The position numbers and the translations under genes were made by a program. A stretch of DNA of 64,000 nucleotides from Auricularia sp. M13 (lineage: Eukaryota; Basidiomycota; Agaricomycetes; Auriculariales; Auriculariaceae): assembly GCA_037042915.1 (NCBI GenBank), contig CM073198.1, forward strand, positions 496,001-560,000. Direction: 5' to 3'. How positions within the stretch are numbered: position 1 is the stretch's first letter; the number at the start of each line of letters is the position of its first letter. This document shows, piece by piece, positions 11,101 to 20,605 of this stretch. The notes under the pieces are model-generated. The model did no database searches. It saw nothing but the letters and a program-made list of their open reading frames with translations, and was not told the DNA's origin.

Positions 11101-14100
11101 GTACAGCGCCTGTGGTCGCTTTTTGGTCGGGCCGTTTCAACACCGCGCAGCAGAACTACCCGGTACACGAACAGGAGCTGTTAGCGCTGGTAGAGACGCT
11201 GAAAAGGTTCAAGCACTTACTTATAGGCGCCAAATTTCGAGTGTATTCAGACCACAAGTCCCTGCGGTATTTTCTGACGCAGAGAGACCTGTCAGGGCGT
11301 CAAGCTCGTTGGCAGGAGCTCCTGAACGATTTTGACTTCACCATTGAATATTTACCTGGTGAAGAAAACAAATTTGCAGATGCTCTGTCGCGAATGTACG
11401 CGAACGACCCTCGTGGAACTGTGAGGGCGGCCAGTGAGTATGTGACAGCAGAAGATGAGGAATACGGTCCAAGGAACTCACTGGAATTGGTTTCTGCACC
11501 TGTTCTAGTCGGTGACCAAGTGCGGGCAGCAATGGTCTTGACGAGATCAAAGACACGACCGGTGCGCGATGCAGTCGCGAGTGTCGCGGGATCAAAGACT
11601 GCGGAGTCGGGAATCAGCGGATTGACAAATCCGGAAGTCCGACTAGGTGCACAGAAGCGCAGAGGGAGAGTGCAGCAGAGGCCTAAACCCTCACCTGAAC
11701 GAGTGAAGACTCCAGAAGAAAGTGTACAGGATGTGAAAAATGCTATTACAAGGCAGGGACTTGCACCGACTTTGAGTCCGGAACCTCGGCAGGAGGGCGA
11801 GACGGACATACGTCTAGCAGATGTAATTGCAATGGGAAGCGCGGAATACGATTTCCCAGCATGTCTCAAGGGCCGATATGCTGAAGATAAGTTCTTTAAA
11901 TTGGTTGTGGAGAATCCAGACCAGTATCGGAACTTCGAAGTGCATAACGGTTTGGTCTTCCTGCGAGACTCGGACTCGAAAATCCTATGCATTCCGGACA
12001 TCAAGATCGGCTCCCGTCGAGTTAGAGAGATTGTCATATCCCATGCACACTCGATTCTAGCTCATCTGGGTTCTAGAAAGACGATGATGTACCTGAAAGA
12101 GAATGTCTGGTGGAAGGATATGGTCGAGGACGTCAAATCATACTGTGAATCATGTACAGTGTGTGCTACGGGAAAAAGCTCGAACCAGAGGCCCTATGGC
12201 ATGTTGCATACTCTGCCTGTGCCGAAGCGACCGTGGGAATCAATCGGGATCGATTTTGTTGGGCCACTACCAGAGTCGAAGAACCGCCATGGCTCGTTTG
12301 ATATGATATGCGTTATTATAGACCATTTGACGATGATGGTCCATCTAATACCAACCAAGCAGACGTACAGAGCGAAGGAAATCGCTGAGCTGGTATTTGA
12401 GCATGTGTACAAGTTACACGGACTGCCGGATATCATAGTGTCGGACAGAGACTCACTGTTTACGAGTAAATTCTGGTCTGAATTGCACCGTCTGGTTGGA
12501 ACAGAACTTCGTATGTCGACGGCCTATCACCCGCAATCAGACGGTGCGACGGAACGTGCAAATCGCACTGTAACTCAGATGCTGAGGCAATGCATTGAGC
12601 CGAATCAAAAGGATTGGGTACAGAAGATTCCTGCAGTCGAATTCGCGATGAACAGTGCTAGATCTGAGATTACCAATTACGCACCATTCTTCCTGAACGC
12701 TGGGCGCATGCCAAGATCGTTGGTTTGGCAGGAACAGACGGAATTTCCTGGCGTGCGGACATTTGCAAAGCGAATGAAAGAAGCGATTATGAGTGCTCAT
12801 GACGCGATTCTCGAGGCTCGCGTGAAGCAAACCAGGACGGCCAACCGGCATCGACGTCCAGCGCCGTTCGAGGCAGGTGATCTAGTGTATTTGTCCACGA
12901 AGAACCTGAGATTGCCGAAATTCCGCGCTAGGAAACTGTATCCCAAGTACATTGGGCCCTACAAAATTTCTGAGGCTTATAAAGCGACTGAGACGTTCAG
13001 AATCGACTTGCCTGAAGAGCTGAAGGCGCGAGGAGTGCATCCGATGTTCCATGCATCGTTACTGCGCATACATGTGCCTAACGACGATAGGAAATTCCCA
13101 AGTCGGTTAGCATACCAAGCTTTTGACCTGGGTGACAAAGATGACCTATCGGACGTGAGAGAAATTGCCACGCACTCAGGGACGGGCAAAGACGCACTGT
13201 TCAAAGTCGTCTGGAAAGCTGGAGACTCTGCATGGATGAGGTATACTGAGATCAAGCACCTGGAGCAGCTAAAGGCTTACCTCGAGGCCATGGGCGCTGA
13301 GAACATCTCCAAGCTACCCAGGGGTCGTGGAGTCGTGCCTGAGGACGATGACTTGTTGCTAGGGGCGGTATCTGTGACGCATGACCACGCAGATAGGGTA
13401 TATAACGACTCCAGGTGCATGCATGGTTGCAGCACCCCACATCGTATTATCCACTGTAAGGCAACATCGAATTCGCATTCTCAATGGCGGCCGGCGGAAG
13501 CTCCGAAGAGCTATCGCCGGACGAAGAAGAACGGCGTGCACGAGAGGTCCTGGAATCCGAGGACAACTACGGACGTCTTGGGACCGTTGGTGGCGCGCCT
13601 GTGCAGCCCGCCGCGACCGACGTCCAAGCTGCGCGGCGTCTCATCGGTCAAGAGGCTGAGCGCGCTGGATACACTGCAGAGCACCCAAAGATGCGCGCAA
13701 GCGAACCCCCAACTCGACGACGAGAGGACGCCGTTGTCGACGCAGCTGCAGCGCGCACACTTACGAACCTCGCTCGCAACAGCGCGCCGGGACACGCAAG
13801 CAGCCTCACAGCATACAGAGACCGTGACGAACCTATGGAAGTCGACGCCAGCGCAGACGAGGACGTTGGCGACGACGACGGCGGAGACGAGTCGGACGGC
13901 AGTGTTGCACGCGTTGACAGACGCACGCGCGATGTCAGCGCCCGACCGCAGACCCGGACAGCTCGTAGCACGGCAGGAACCAGCCTCGTACAGCGCTCGG
14001 AACCGTCGTATCGCCAGCAACGCAACAATGGCGGATTCCAGGAATGGGCGAACAGGCGGCTCATCCAGAACGTGGGGGACGCGCTCGTCAACCTCAGTTC

Positions 14101-14462
14101 CAGTGTATCACGTGGAAACAGTCAGCTTTGATTTTCGCGTTGTCTGCCCTTGTTGCAGTGAGCTGATCGTTGTGCAGGAGGCTGGCGCGGACGCGGCGGT
14201 CAGGGCAAGCCACACGGTCACGGATCGCGCAGGGAACAGGTCGATCTGCAAACGAAAATCGACAATGTTATCAACGGATCCGCCGATCCGCAGTTCTCCG
14301 ACCGCGAGTACGAGCTCATGTCGGATCAGGACGCCAAGGACATCGCGAGGGCGATCAGCGCCCGTAGCAGGGCAACGCGCGGGAGACGCATGCTCGTGGA
14401 CAGAGTCAGGCGTAACGTTCAGAACTCCGACACGGTTTCGAACGCAGGCAGCACGGGTCTAA
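8130..14462 (+). CDS. element C pol open frame
   Basis: Long open frame in the same register as gag, so translation probably continues from gag rather than from its own ATG. In order: a CCHC zinc knuckle (CFLCHQSGHLQKDC, near 8320); aspartic protease (ALIDSGSMADFM, near 9625); reverse transcriptase with YLDDIVVYS (near 10590); RNase H (VTDASYSGGGG, near 11040); integrase HHCC domain (HAHSILAHLG ... CESCTVCA, 12040-12170) and catalytic core (GIDFVGPLPES, VSDRDSLFTSKFW, then a Glu near 12550); and a chromodomain-like end (FKVVWKAGDSAWMRYTEI, near 13200). Beyond about 13400 the frame stays open but is Thr/Arg-rich and overlaps another, more protein-like frame, so that tail is probably not functional pol. 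Confidence 0.9.
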   Translation: MRNSQPNRDSRPRADRPSSQYGSRETERSKSHAKDQSKRVEKSKTERTDRLSKEERARHRAENLCFLCHQSGHLQKDCKMANSVPKPAKSLRAVTVAPEDTRLRNEVRRATEMGFMAVRVEDPHDDPEFVAARDKALCEWMKNKLMSGVPYPNDPYEVENTTSKDRFAVASWPNSPRIFTIVDRAVGVHYNVRSDQVFDEQFDLVDWLAAFKCKDRGCPNDVPEENIDWDSVFWQADTTKQDILTAEMKAAEEDGDFSRVWRTAMSDFVPSADDQVRVRLRNKGYGWYRRYRYFSEQRQCYVRGRLTDSGAEKLDENRWQAGDWNYFRKMQRAYLAKSLPFPPSLIAPHDETIKIPSWLVGGWRGPQWNGRSMPIPDDESDTASTMSGGECDRCSDTHHTFSVCWPDEMPELEAVESSTEETCSESDDGEYASRHDGTNVYSVPEPLRFLAAHIMKPKSKAKAPETVVERTAARPKDKSRVLPKPIVVVARVNGQPVRALIDSGSMADFMSTTLADQLKVKRVPLEKPIPLNLAVSGSRSVINFGTTVRLEYQTVVEDRHFDIINVDSYDLVLGLPFLNEHKAYLGFNPVQVAIGSAEGERLDNVQAMHIESFSVRVDADHRERLREELRQYALPICKDALSTPLPPLREINHRIPLIDEKKVYSWRPSRCPEALKPYWREKRDAYLSTGRWEHRTGSNAMPMLVIKKAVLPDGKVRIRTPVDSRERNLNTVRMASPLPDIDVILNNVASHRIWSMLDMRDAFEQIRVEPEHVDRTLFTTPDGTMVSHVMQLGDRNSGATYQTIMNHIFAPYIGVFMDVYLDDIVVYSDTEEEHLKHVKLIIDILAKEKFYLSEKKLHFFVEEMKLLGHIISEKGISMDPFKVECIQNWKTPTDRESLMGFLGAVGYLAPDCKGIRVPMAALTPMTGTTKPWRWEFTEQRAFEEIKQIVAEYREHHRRPLRFDQDAPPINVVTDASYSGGGGFISQGDDVRTAPVVAFWSGRFNTAQQNYPVHEQELLALVETLKRFKHLLIGAKFRVYSDHKSLRYFLTQRDLSGRQARWQELLNDFDFTIEYLPGEENKFADALSRMYANDPRGTVRAASEYVTAEDEEYGPRNSLELVSAPVLVGDQVRAAMVLTRSKTRPVRDAVASVAGSKTAESGISGLTNPEVRLGAQKRRGRVQQRPKPSPERVKTPEESVQDVKNAITRQGLAPTLSPEPRQEGETDIRLADVIAMGSAEYDFPACLKGRYAEDKFFKLVVENPDQYRNFEVHNGLVFLRDSDSKILCIPDIKIGSRRVREIVISHAHSILAHLGSRKTMMYLKENVWWKDMVEDVKSYCESCTVCATGKSSNQRPYGMLHTLPVPKRPWESIGIDFVGPLPESKNRHGSFDMICVIIDHLTMMVHLIPTKQTYRAKEIAELVFEHVYKLHGLPDIIVSDRDSLFTSKFWSELHRLVGTELRMSTAYHPQSDGATERANRTVTQMLRQCIEPNQKDWVQKIPAVEFAMNSARSEITNYAPFFLNAGRMPRSLVWQEQTEFPGVRTFAKRMKEAIMSAHDAILEARVKQTRTANRHRRPAPFEAGDLVYLSTKNLRLPKFRARKLYPKYIGPYKISEAYKATETFRIDLPEELKARGVHPMFHASLLRIHVPNDDRKFPSRLAYQAFDLGDKDDLSDVREIATHSGTGKDALFKVVWKAGDSAWMRYTEIKHLEQLKAYLEAMGAENISKLPRGRGVVPEDDDLLLGAVSVTHDHADRVYNDSRCMHGCSTPHRIIHCKATSNSHSQWRPAEAPKSYRRTKKNGVHERSWNPRTTTDVLGPLVARLCSPPRPTSKLRGVSSVKRLSALDTLQSTQRCAQANPQLDDERTPLSTQLQRAHLRTSLATARRDTQAASQHTETVTNLWKSTPAQTRTLATTTAETSRTAVLHALTDARAMSAPDRRPGQLVARQEPASYSARNRRIASNATMADSRNGRTGGSSRTWGTRSSTSVPVYHVETVSFDFRVVCPCCSELIVVQEAGADAAVRASHTVTDRAGNRSICKRKSTMLSTDPPIRSSPTASTSSCRIRTPRTSRGRSAPVAGQRAGDACSWTESGVTFRTPTRFRTQAARV

Positions 14463-14497
14463 CGGAGGACTTTGACGACTTTGACGTTCAGAACTGA
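13484..14497 (+). CDS. element C extra acidic frame downstream of pol
   Basis: An ATG-started frame runs 13484-14131 in a different register from pol. Its composition is acidic and disordered, with a Glu-rich start and a stretch rich in Asp/Glu and Gly near 13840-13900. A similarly composed open stretch lies at about 14190-14497, ending in an Asp/Phe-rich tail (LTEDFDDFDVQN). Whether the two are expressed as one product is left open. There is no membrane segment or signal peptide, so it does not look like an envelope protein. It occupies the position where some Ty3/Gypsy elements carry an additional gene. Function unknown. Confidence 0.5.
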
Positions 14498-14543
14498 TCG
14501 AATTTTTTAGTTTACTGCGCTGTTCTCGGACAAGTCGGAACAG

Positions 14544-14552
14544 CGGGAGGGC
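14544..14552 (+). promoter_or_regulatory. polypurine-like tract of element C
   Basis: A purine-rich stretch (CGGGAGGG) ends four bases before the 3' LTR at 14556; a probable plus-strand primer site. Confidence 0.4.
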
Positions 14553-14555
14553 GTA

Positions 14556-14787
14556 TGTAGCGGACTCGGCTCTCCGCGGCATCGAGCCATCGTTTCCCCG
14601 ACACAGCACGTGCCGGTTTCCCCATTTAGGATAGCGTAGGATAGTTTCCTTATATACGTGCCATCTCGATGTATTTACCCAAGTTGCTTTTTCACCCCAA
14701 CATCGAGACCTTACGCTTGTTCAGCCTCGCGTGTCACCGGTTTCGATTTGAGCGACTTTCCGTGCTACAGAAGCTACTTCTGTTGCA
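14556..14787 (+). repeat. 3' LTR of element C
   Basis: 232 bp, apparently identical to 5492-5723; followed by the target duplication GCCAG at 14788-14792, where element A sequence resumes. Confidence 0.95.
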
Positions 14788-14792
14788 GCCAG

Positions 14793-16274
14793 CCCCCACT
14801 TCCATTCGACCTGCTCGCGCGCCAGTGCTCTCTTGTACGCCCCACGCGGTGCCGGTGTGCCCTTCGGTGATACCGCTCGCACGTCTCGCGTCAGGTCGGT
14901 CAACGGCCTGGCGATTTTGGCGTAGTCTTTGATGAGCGGGCGGAAATGGCCAGTCAGGCCGGTGAAACCCAAGACCTCGAGCGCGTTCTTGGGCTCCGGC
15001 CAGTCGAGGACGGCTGCGATCTTAGACAGGTCGGGCTTGACTCCTGCGGCTGACACGCGAACACCCGCATACGTTGCCTCTGACATGAAGAGCTGCGTTT
15101 TGGCGGCCGATAGGGACAGCTTGCGTTCGCGGCAGCGCACAAGGAAGCGGCGAAGCTTCGACATGAGCTCCGCGAAGTCGTCGCCCCACAGAGCACAGTC
15201 GTCCATCCAGGGCTCGACGATATCGCCCGCCAGGCCTTCCAGTGCCGTGGCGACCATCTCGCAGAACGTGTTTGGCGCGCCCGTCAAGCCGAAGCACATT
15301 CGCGGCGTGACATATAGCCCGCGACCGGGTACTGCAAAGGCCGTGTACCCGATGTCCTCCGGCGCGATGGCAATGGCATTGAAGCCGGCCATGAAGTCCG
15401 CAATGCAGACCCATCGGTGGCCCGCCACGCGCTGCTGCTTGGTCTCCAGATCACCCATTGGGAAGCTATTTTGGCGGCTAAGACGATTGAGTGCAATAAA
15501 GTTGTGGCATAGGCGCCACTTAGCTTTTGCGGGGGGATCGGTTGAACCGTTTCCCCCCTGGCCAAGTAGCGCGCTTGTCTCCACGGCCGGTACCTCCTCC
15601 CACATCGGCGGCAGCCCTGCTTTGATGCACTCCGCGTTCGCCCGGCGCCGCAGGTCGTCTATCGACAGGCCTGCCTTGCCCTTGTCCTTCGGAGCGAGGG
15701 TGATGGCCGACACCCACTTGGCCGCCGATGCGGGGATGCGCCTGACGACGTCGGATTCCTCCATCTCATTGAGCGCCTTGTACAGCCATTCTCGCTGCGG
15801 CTCTGTGAGCGGCTTCTGGTTCGCTGTCCGCGGTCCCATTGTCCCCTCCGGCACGCCGAGTTTGTGTTGAATGAAGTCGACAAGGCGAACTTCGTTCAGC
15901 GACAGTGTGAACACATCGGCGAATTCACGTACGAGAGCTTCTACCTGTCCGCGTTGCTCTGCGGACAGGTCATCCCCGATCCTCACCCGCTCGAGCACCG
16001 CGCGCACACGCTCCGGGGCCATGCGCGCCTCCTGTGACATCTCGGGCGCGTGCGCGGGCCTCAGTGCCGCCTGGACTGCCATCAGCTCGGGCAGCACCTC
16101 GACGAGCGGTGTCGTGCCCGGCAGCTGCTCGCCGGTGAGCACGGCCTCCTCGTTGTCAAACACGGCAAGGAGCTCCTCTTCCGCGGCGAGGCGGAGCGCA
16201 TCTGCGCGGCGGATAGCGTCTGCCAGCACGAGGTCCTCCTGCTCGCGCGCCCGTCTGCGCGTTTCCCTGCGCGC
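14793..16274 (-). CDS. element A pol part: reverse transcriptase
   Basis: Minus-strand open frame lying between the insertion edges of B and C. Charged helical N-terminal segment (RRETRRRAREQEDLVLADAI). Then come Ty3/Gypsy RT blocks: SAITLAPKDKGK, WRLCHNFIALNRLSRQNSFP, a palm block ADFMAGFNAIAIAPED, the RTs' conserved CFGLTGAPNTFCEMV, and the catalytic MDDCALWGDD (Met-Asp-Asp in place of the more common Tyr/Leu-Asp-Asp). The thumb and connection follow (GVRVSAAGVKPDLSKI, VLGFTGLTGHFRPLIKDYAKIA). RNase H continues on the far side of element C as a separate piece. Domain identity is clear; the element is broken. Confidence 0.9.
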
Positions 16275-17838
16275 TGATCGGGCAGAAATTGACACGCCGG
16301 AAAAATCGCGTCCCTTTCAAGATAAAGGCGACATAGCAAGACACAATACAAACTCGAATACAGTACTACCACACATCCCGACAACGACGAAGACCGCAAA
16401 TCAACAAGAACAGCATCCCGAAATGGAACACGCGACGCACACCGGCAAGACCCGACATCTCTCCAGCATGGACAACTTGGCGACAACGGCTCGGCGACCA
16501 CAATCCCTTCTATTGGACCTCAAGCACGACTCCCGGATTTGCCTTTCGAGACTCCCAGAGTATGCGCGAAGGACGAACGATCCGTCTCTAAGAGCAGGCG
16601 AGCATGTTCCGCGTTCGCCTCCCGAAAGTGTCCCAGCACACGACCGCGTGCTACTCCGGCAAAGACACCACGACCACGAAGGTGCGCAGTCGCCCTGGCT
16701 GCGAAGGAATATTCTCGACGCCGCTGTCTCCGGTTCCAAGGGATCACCAGCAACCGAGAACGATCCTGACTCATTCACCCAAAAATCGTTATCGGCACCT
16801 GCGCATTCGCGAACACGTCACCCGCTGCGATCTCGGACCATATCCAGACCAGGGTCTAGGGCATCCTTCCTCTCTACTGTCCCTGAGCATGTGCACCCTG
16901 AGAAACCGGGGAAATGCGGAACACGAAACCCATACTAGGGAATCCCGTCATCGTGATCGCAGCGCACTTTCCCACGGTCTATGGCGTCATCCAAACGGCA
17001 GGGCAGGCCGCAGCACACTTGTGGACGATCGGTAGTCTTTCCTCGGAGCAAATTCTGAATCACACGCTCACGGGATCGGCCTCTCATTGGCTCCCGAGAA
17101 TGGATTGCGCAACCCGCAGGCGCGCGCAGTCCGCATGTGACAATCGGGAACTCTTCCTATCGCATGGGCATTATCGGTACAGTTCGGGACGTGGTCTTGA
17201 TTGGCTTGGCATTCTCCTGTATAAAACGCGATAGGTAGTTAGGTAGTTTTCCCTTAGCACAGCGGCTCACGAGCATCCGGCTCACCAGTAGTTCAGTATC
17301 GCGCACTCCGGCGCCCAGTTCTCGTACTCGCACCCGTCCTCCGTTCTAGTCCGTACGCAATCGAAGTCTCAGTCACCCTCTGCCATCTCCGTTGGCCTCA
17401 AGTCTCGTTTTCCCCTTCCCTCGGTGCGTAGTCGCGACTTCCGTGATTGCACACCATCCTCCCTCCTCTCCTACTACGACTTCTCCATCCGAACCGTGCT
17501 ACTTCTGTTCGTCGCGTTCGCACGCAGTCATAGACTTCGCCAGTGCAGCGACGAAGAAAAGACGCACTCCGTCTCACAATCCTCCTCTCCCGTGCACCCT
17601 CTTCTCGTAGACGACTCCACACGAGTAGTCTTGAGCTCTCCGAATACGTCGGGTTCCCCCTCGTCTTTGTGATCCTCACTCGGGTTTTGATCATACACAC
17701 TCGAGACCATATCCCCGTTTCACCCCTACCTCTATATCTATTCTCTCGTGTGTTGGGTATACTCCACCCACCCACCCTTTTGATCTGCGGCTCCTCCCTA
17801 CTCCTGGATTCATTGTCTTAGTCTTCCCTGGCTGTTCA
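16275..17838 (+). repeat. 5' LTR of element B
   Basis: 1564 bp with TG..CA ends. Contains TATAAAA at 17220-17226 followed by a CT-rich stretch, a likely U3 promoter and R start. Nearly identical to 28459-30028. Confidence 0.94.
17220..17226 (+). promoter_or_regulatory. TATA box inside element B LTR
   Basis: TATAAAA in the middle of the LTR, repeated in the 3' copy at 29405-29411. A plausible start signal for the element's own transcript. Confidence 0.5.
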
Positions 17839-17841
17839 AAG

Positions 17842-17852
17842 TGGTGACCACC
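17842..17852 (+). other. primer-binding-site candidate of element B
   Basis: TGGTGACCACC starts three bases after the LTR. The TGG start matches the complement of a tRNA 3' CCA end. Element A has the similar TGGTGATCACC in the same place. The priming tRNA was not identified. Confidence 0.5.
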
Positions 17853-18271
17853 GCAGGGAGTCTTTGAACTAGTCTTACAAACGGTTCAGGCTCCCTGTTT
17901 ATCCCTTTCGCACACCCCCACCACTTACTTGCGTCGAGATTGCGACGGCTTCACCTGGTCCTGCCGCACGAACTCGTTCTCGTGTTCGCCAAGCAACCAT
18001 TCCTGTTGCCTCAACATCATCACTCACGCAAGCGAACCCCCATACATCTACATCGGTTTCCTTACCGTTTTCCCCCCTTTCTTCCCTCTCTTCTCTCACC
18101 CTCTCGGAACGAGACCCTGAGTCGGAACCCGAGTTTCATTCCTCACGTTCGCGAGAAGATTCAGATCAAGACGTCGCACCCCGTCGTTCTCGATTTGCTT
18201 CACTTGCACCACGCACTCCATCACCTGTCAATCGCATACCTCTCGCAGAAGAACATCCGTACTTCCAAGAG

Positions 18272-19090
18272 ATGGACGATGACGGAAACCCCCCCAACCC
18301 GCCAGGCAATCCAGAAATGGAAGCGGCCTTCGGCAACCTACTGTTCACGTTCATGCAGCGTGCAGTACAGAACCTTCCCGCTGTGCCCCCAGGCCAGCAA
18401 GCTCCAGCCGCTCAACAAGCACGCGTTCCCCTCCCGTACCCAGACGAGAAGGGCGCGCCGCGATTTGACGGTGACCCATACAAAATCGGGACCTTCCTCG
18501 AGACGTTCGAAAATCGGGCGCGACTAGCCGCGATTGGAGCAGACCGATGGAAGAAGGTTGTGGTTGATTATGTCAACCGTGACACGCGCAATCAGTGGAT
18601 GCAACTCGAAGAGTTCGGTGATAACTCTACCTGGGAAGAGTTTAAGGCTCAAGTGTTGCGCGCGTATCCCGAGAACGGTACCATCAAGGAGTATACGTTC
18701 GAGGAGCTGAAGGAGAAGATAGATACCTGGAAGGGACGTTCGCTGCGCTCCCCCGAGGATGTCAATCGGTATACCCGAGAGTTCAACGCTTGTCAAAAGT
18801 CGTTGCAGCGTCAGGGCATCGTGCACCAAAAGCAAGAGCTCTACCTGTCGGCCTTTACAGCAGAAGAACGCGGGCGTATCGAGAGACGCCTTGAGTGGAA
18901 GTTTCCCGACCAGCACTATCACGAACTCAAGATTGATGACATTGCGGACGCGGTTCGCTTCCTGGCAAAAAACTCGATCGCTGAGATGCCGGCGCGATTA
19001 AACTCGCGTACTCGCCGATTGCAATTGATTCGCGCGAGGTCTCAGTGTCGGTGCAGCCCCGGCAGCCGTCAAACGCGAAGGTCCCGATGA
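18272..19090 (+). CDS. element B gag (capsid part)
   Basis: ATG-started frame of 272 aa, 433 bases after the LTR. Pro-rich N-terminus (residues 1-60), then a helical capsid-like domain typical of Retrotrans_gag: FDGDPYKIGTFLETFENRA, WKKVVVDYVNRDTRNQWMQL and WEEFKAQVLRAYPE motifs. A CCHC zinc knuckle (CLFCDESGHMMRQCP) is found separately near 19270-19312 and would bind genomic RNA. The leader 17839-18271 is CT-rich and has no clear gene. Confidence 0.85.
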   Translation: MDDDGNPPNPPGNPEMEAAFGNLLFTFMQRAVQNLPAVPPGQQAPAAQQARVPLPYPDEKGAPRFDGDPYKIGTFLETFENRARLAAIGADRWKKVVVDYVNRDTRNQWMQLEEFGDNSTWEEFKAQVLRAYPENGTIKEYTFEELKEKIDTWKGRSLRSPEDVNRYTREFNACQKSLQRQGIVHQKQELYLSAFTAEERGRIERRLEWKFPDQHYHELKIDDIADAVRFLAKNSIAEMPARLNSRTRRLQLIRARSQCRCSPGSRQTRRSR

Positions 19091-19288
19091 TCGCCTGATC
19101 GCGAGTGTCGCACAGCTCATCGAGGAAAAGTTGGAAGCGCGACTTGGCCCGGCTCGACCAGTGCATAATCACACGCACGCAACAGGCCCTAGCGGGTATG
19201 CCGCGGGAAGATTTGGTCCTCCCGAACGGGTGATACCACCTCCCGGATTGGACACGACCGTTGTCTATTCTGTGACGAATCGGGACAC

Positions 19289-20605
19289 ATGATGCGTCAA
19301 TGCCCCATGCGTCAGGAATACCTGAATGCGGGAAAGATAACGGAAGATCCATTGGGAAGGATGGTATTCCCAGGCGGACTGATGATTCCGGGTCCTCGCG
19401 AGAAGCCCATTCGCAAGCGTATTGACGAGTACTGGGAGGCTCAGGCACGGTCGCACTACTACGATTCCGTGATGCTGTTGGACGGTGACGTTGACCCAGT
19501 CGATTACGAAGACGACCAGTTGCTCCCCGAGGAACGCGAGTACCAAGCGTTTCTTATGATGCGCGAACAAGTGCACAACTACGAGACCACTGGGCGCTTT
19601 CGACCGAGCAATAAGAAGTTCGATGGTGTAGAACTTCCGGCGCGACGCTGGGGGCCAGCCTCGCAGCAGAAGAACACGGAACGGGTACCCGGAATCCTCC
19701 CGTCCCGGCAGCTGCTCGCGCCAGCACTCCCGTCAGTCAACAAGCTCCACCTCAACGCGCACCAGAGAGGCCGGCCGATCTGCAGGTCCCAATTCCACTC
19801 GGACGAGGTAGCTCGCAAACACGCCGACCTGACCAAGAAAGCCGCAGACAAGATGGAAGAAGCCGGCGTGACATTTCGTAACAAGGCTCCCGCAACCGAC
19901 GATTCGATGGCCGAACAACTGTTCACGCGCGTACTCGAGCTTCCAATCACGACAACAATTCGGGAACTGCTCGCAACTTCAGGAGACATCCGCCGCTTGG
20001 CACAGAAGTACACTACGACGAGGCGAACTCCTGTGAGCGAAGTACATATCATCGACCAGGACGACGGCGACGACGGCGACGTCAATGACGTGTTTCAAGT
20101 TGTTGCGTGGGAACAATCGCTGCAGCGGACGCCTTCGGGAGACTTCGCGGCGCACGAGTCGTTACCGTTGATGGTCATCACCGCCGACATCGAAGGGGTC
20201 CCCATCGAGACAATCATCGACACAGGGTCGACTATCTGCTGCATGAGTGATCGCGTATGGAGGAAGATTGGCTCACCCGTGTACTCGGAAAAGTCAACCA
20301 ACATGCGCGACGCGAATGGCAACGTAGCCGGCACCTTGGGCGCGATTGTCGACCAAGAAGTCATCATCGGAGGACTCAAGTTCTTCATCACCATACACGT
20401 CGTCCCGAACGCGCCATTCAGTCTCATTCTCGGAACACCCTTCTGCGCAATCGCCTCGATCGAAATCTCGTACCGCCCTTCGTCCGAAATGGTGCTCAAA
20501 ATCACCGACCCGAATACGGACAAGACCGTGCTTATTCCCGGATCCGCCAAGCCGCGCCGCGCTGTCGCGTTCGCGCGCACTGTAGACTCGCCTAAGGATT
20601 TTTGA
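19289..20605 (+). CDS. element B part: nucleocapsid linker and aspartic protease
   Basis: Open stretch starting inside the zinc knuckle region. The middle is charged and variable. The last third is a retropepsin-like domain: ETIIDTGSTICCMSD (catalytic Asp-Thr-Gly), a flap region around DANGNVAGTLGAIV, and SLILGTPF, the conserved hydrophobic-Gly motif. It would cleave the element's polyprotein. One piece of a broken coding region. Confidence 0.82.
   Translation: MMRQCPMRQEYLNAGKITEDPLGRMVFPGGLMIPGPREKPIRKRIDEYWEAQARSHYYDSVMLLDGDVDPVDYEDDQLLPEEREYQAFLMMREQVHNYETTGRFRPSNKKFDGVELPARRWGPASQQKNTERVPGILPSRQLLAPALPSVNKLHLNAHQRGRPICRSQFHSDEVARKHADLTKKAADKMEEAGVTFRNKAPATDDSMAEQLFTRVLELPITTTIRELLATSGDIRRLAQKYTTTRRTPVSEVHIIDQDDGDDGDVNDVFQVVAWEQSLQRTPSGDFAAHESLPLMVITADIEGVPIETIIDTGSTICCMSDRVWRKIGSPVYSEKSTNMRDANGNVAGTLGAIVDQEVIIGGLKFFITIHVVPNAPFSLILGTPFCAIASIEISYRPSSEMVLKITDPNTDKTVLIPGSAKPRRAVAFARTVDSPKDF

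Larger units (their letters stand above)
5492..14787 (+). mobile_element. LTR retrotransposon C (Ty3/Gypsy, chromovirus-like), youngest-looking
   Basis: Flanked by 232-bp LTRs (5492-5723 and 14556-14787) that appear identical, with TG..CA ends and a 5-bp target duplication GCCAG (5487-5491, 14788-14792). It is inserted in element A's pol, in the opposite orientation. The internal part holds a gag frame, a long pol frame (zinc knuckle, protease, RT, RNase H, integrase, chromodomain-like end) and an extra acidic frame 3' of pol. Gag and pol are consecutive frames in the same register, a layout compatible with the read-through some LTR elements use. It looks nearly whole, with at most about one break. 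Identical LTRs argue for a very recent insertion. Confidence 0.95.
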
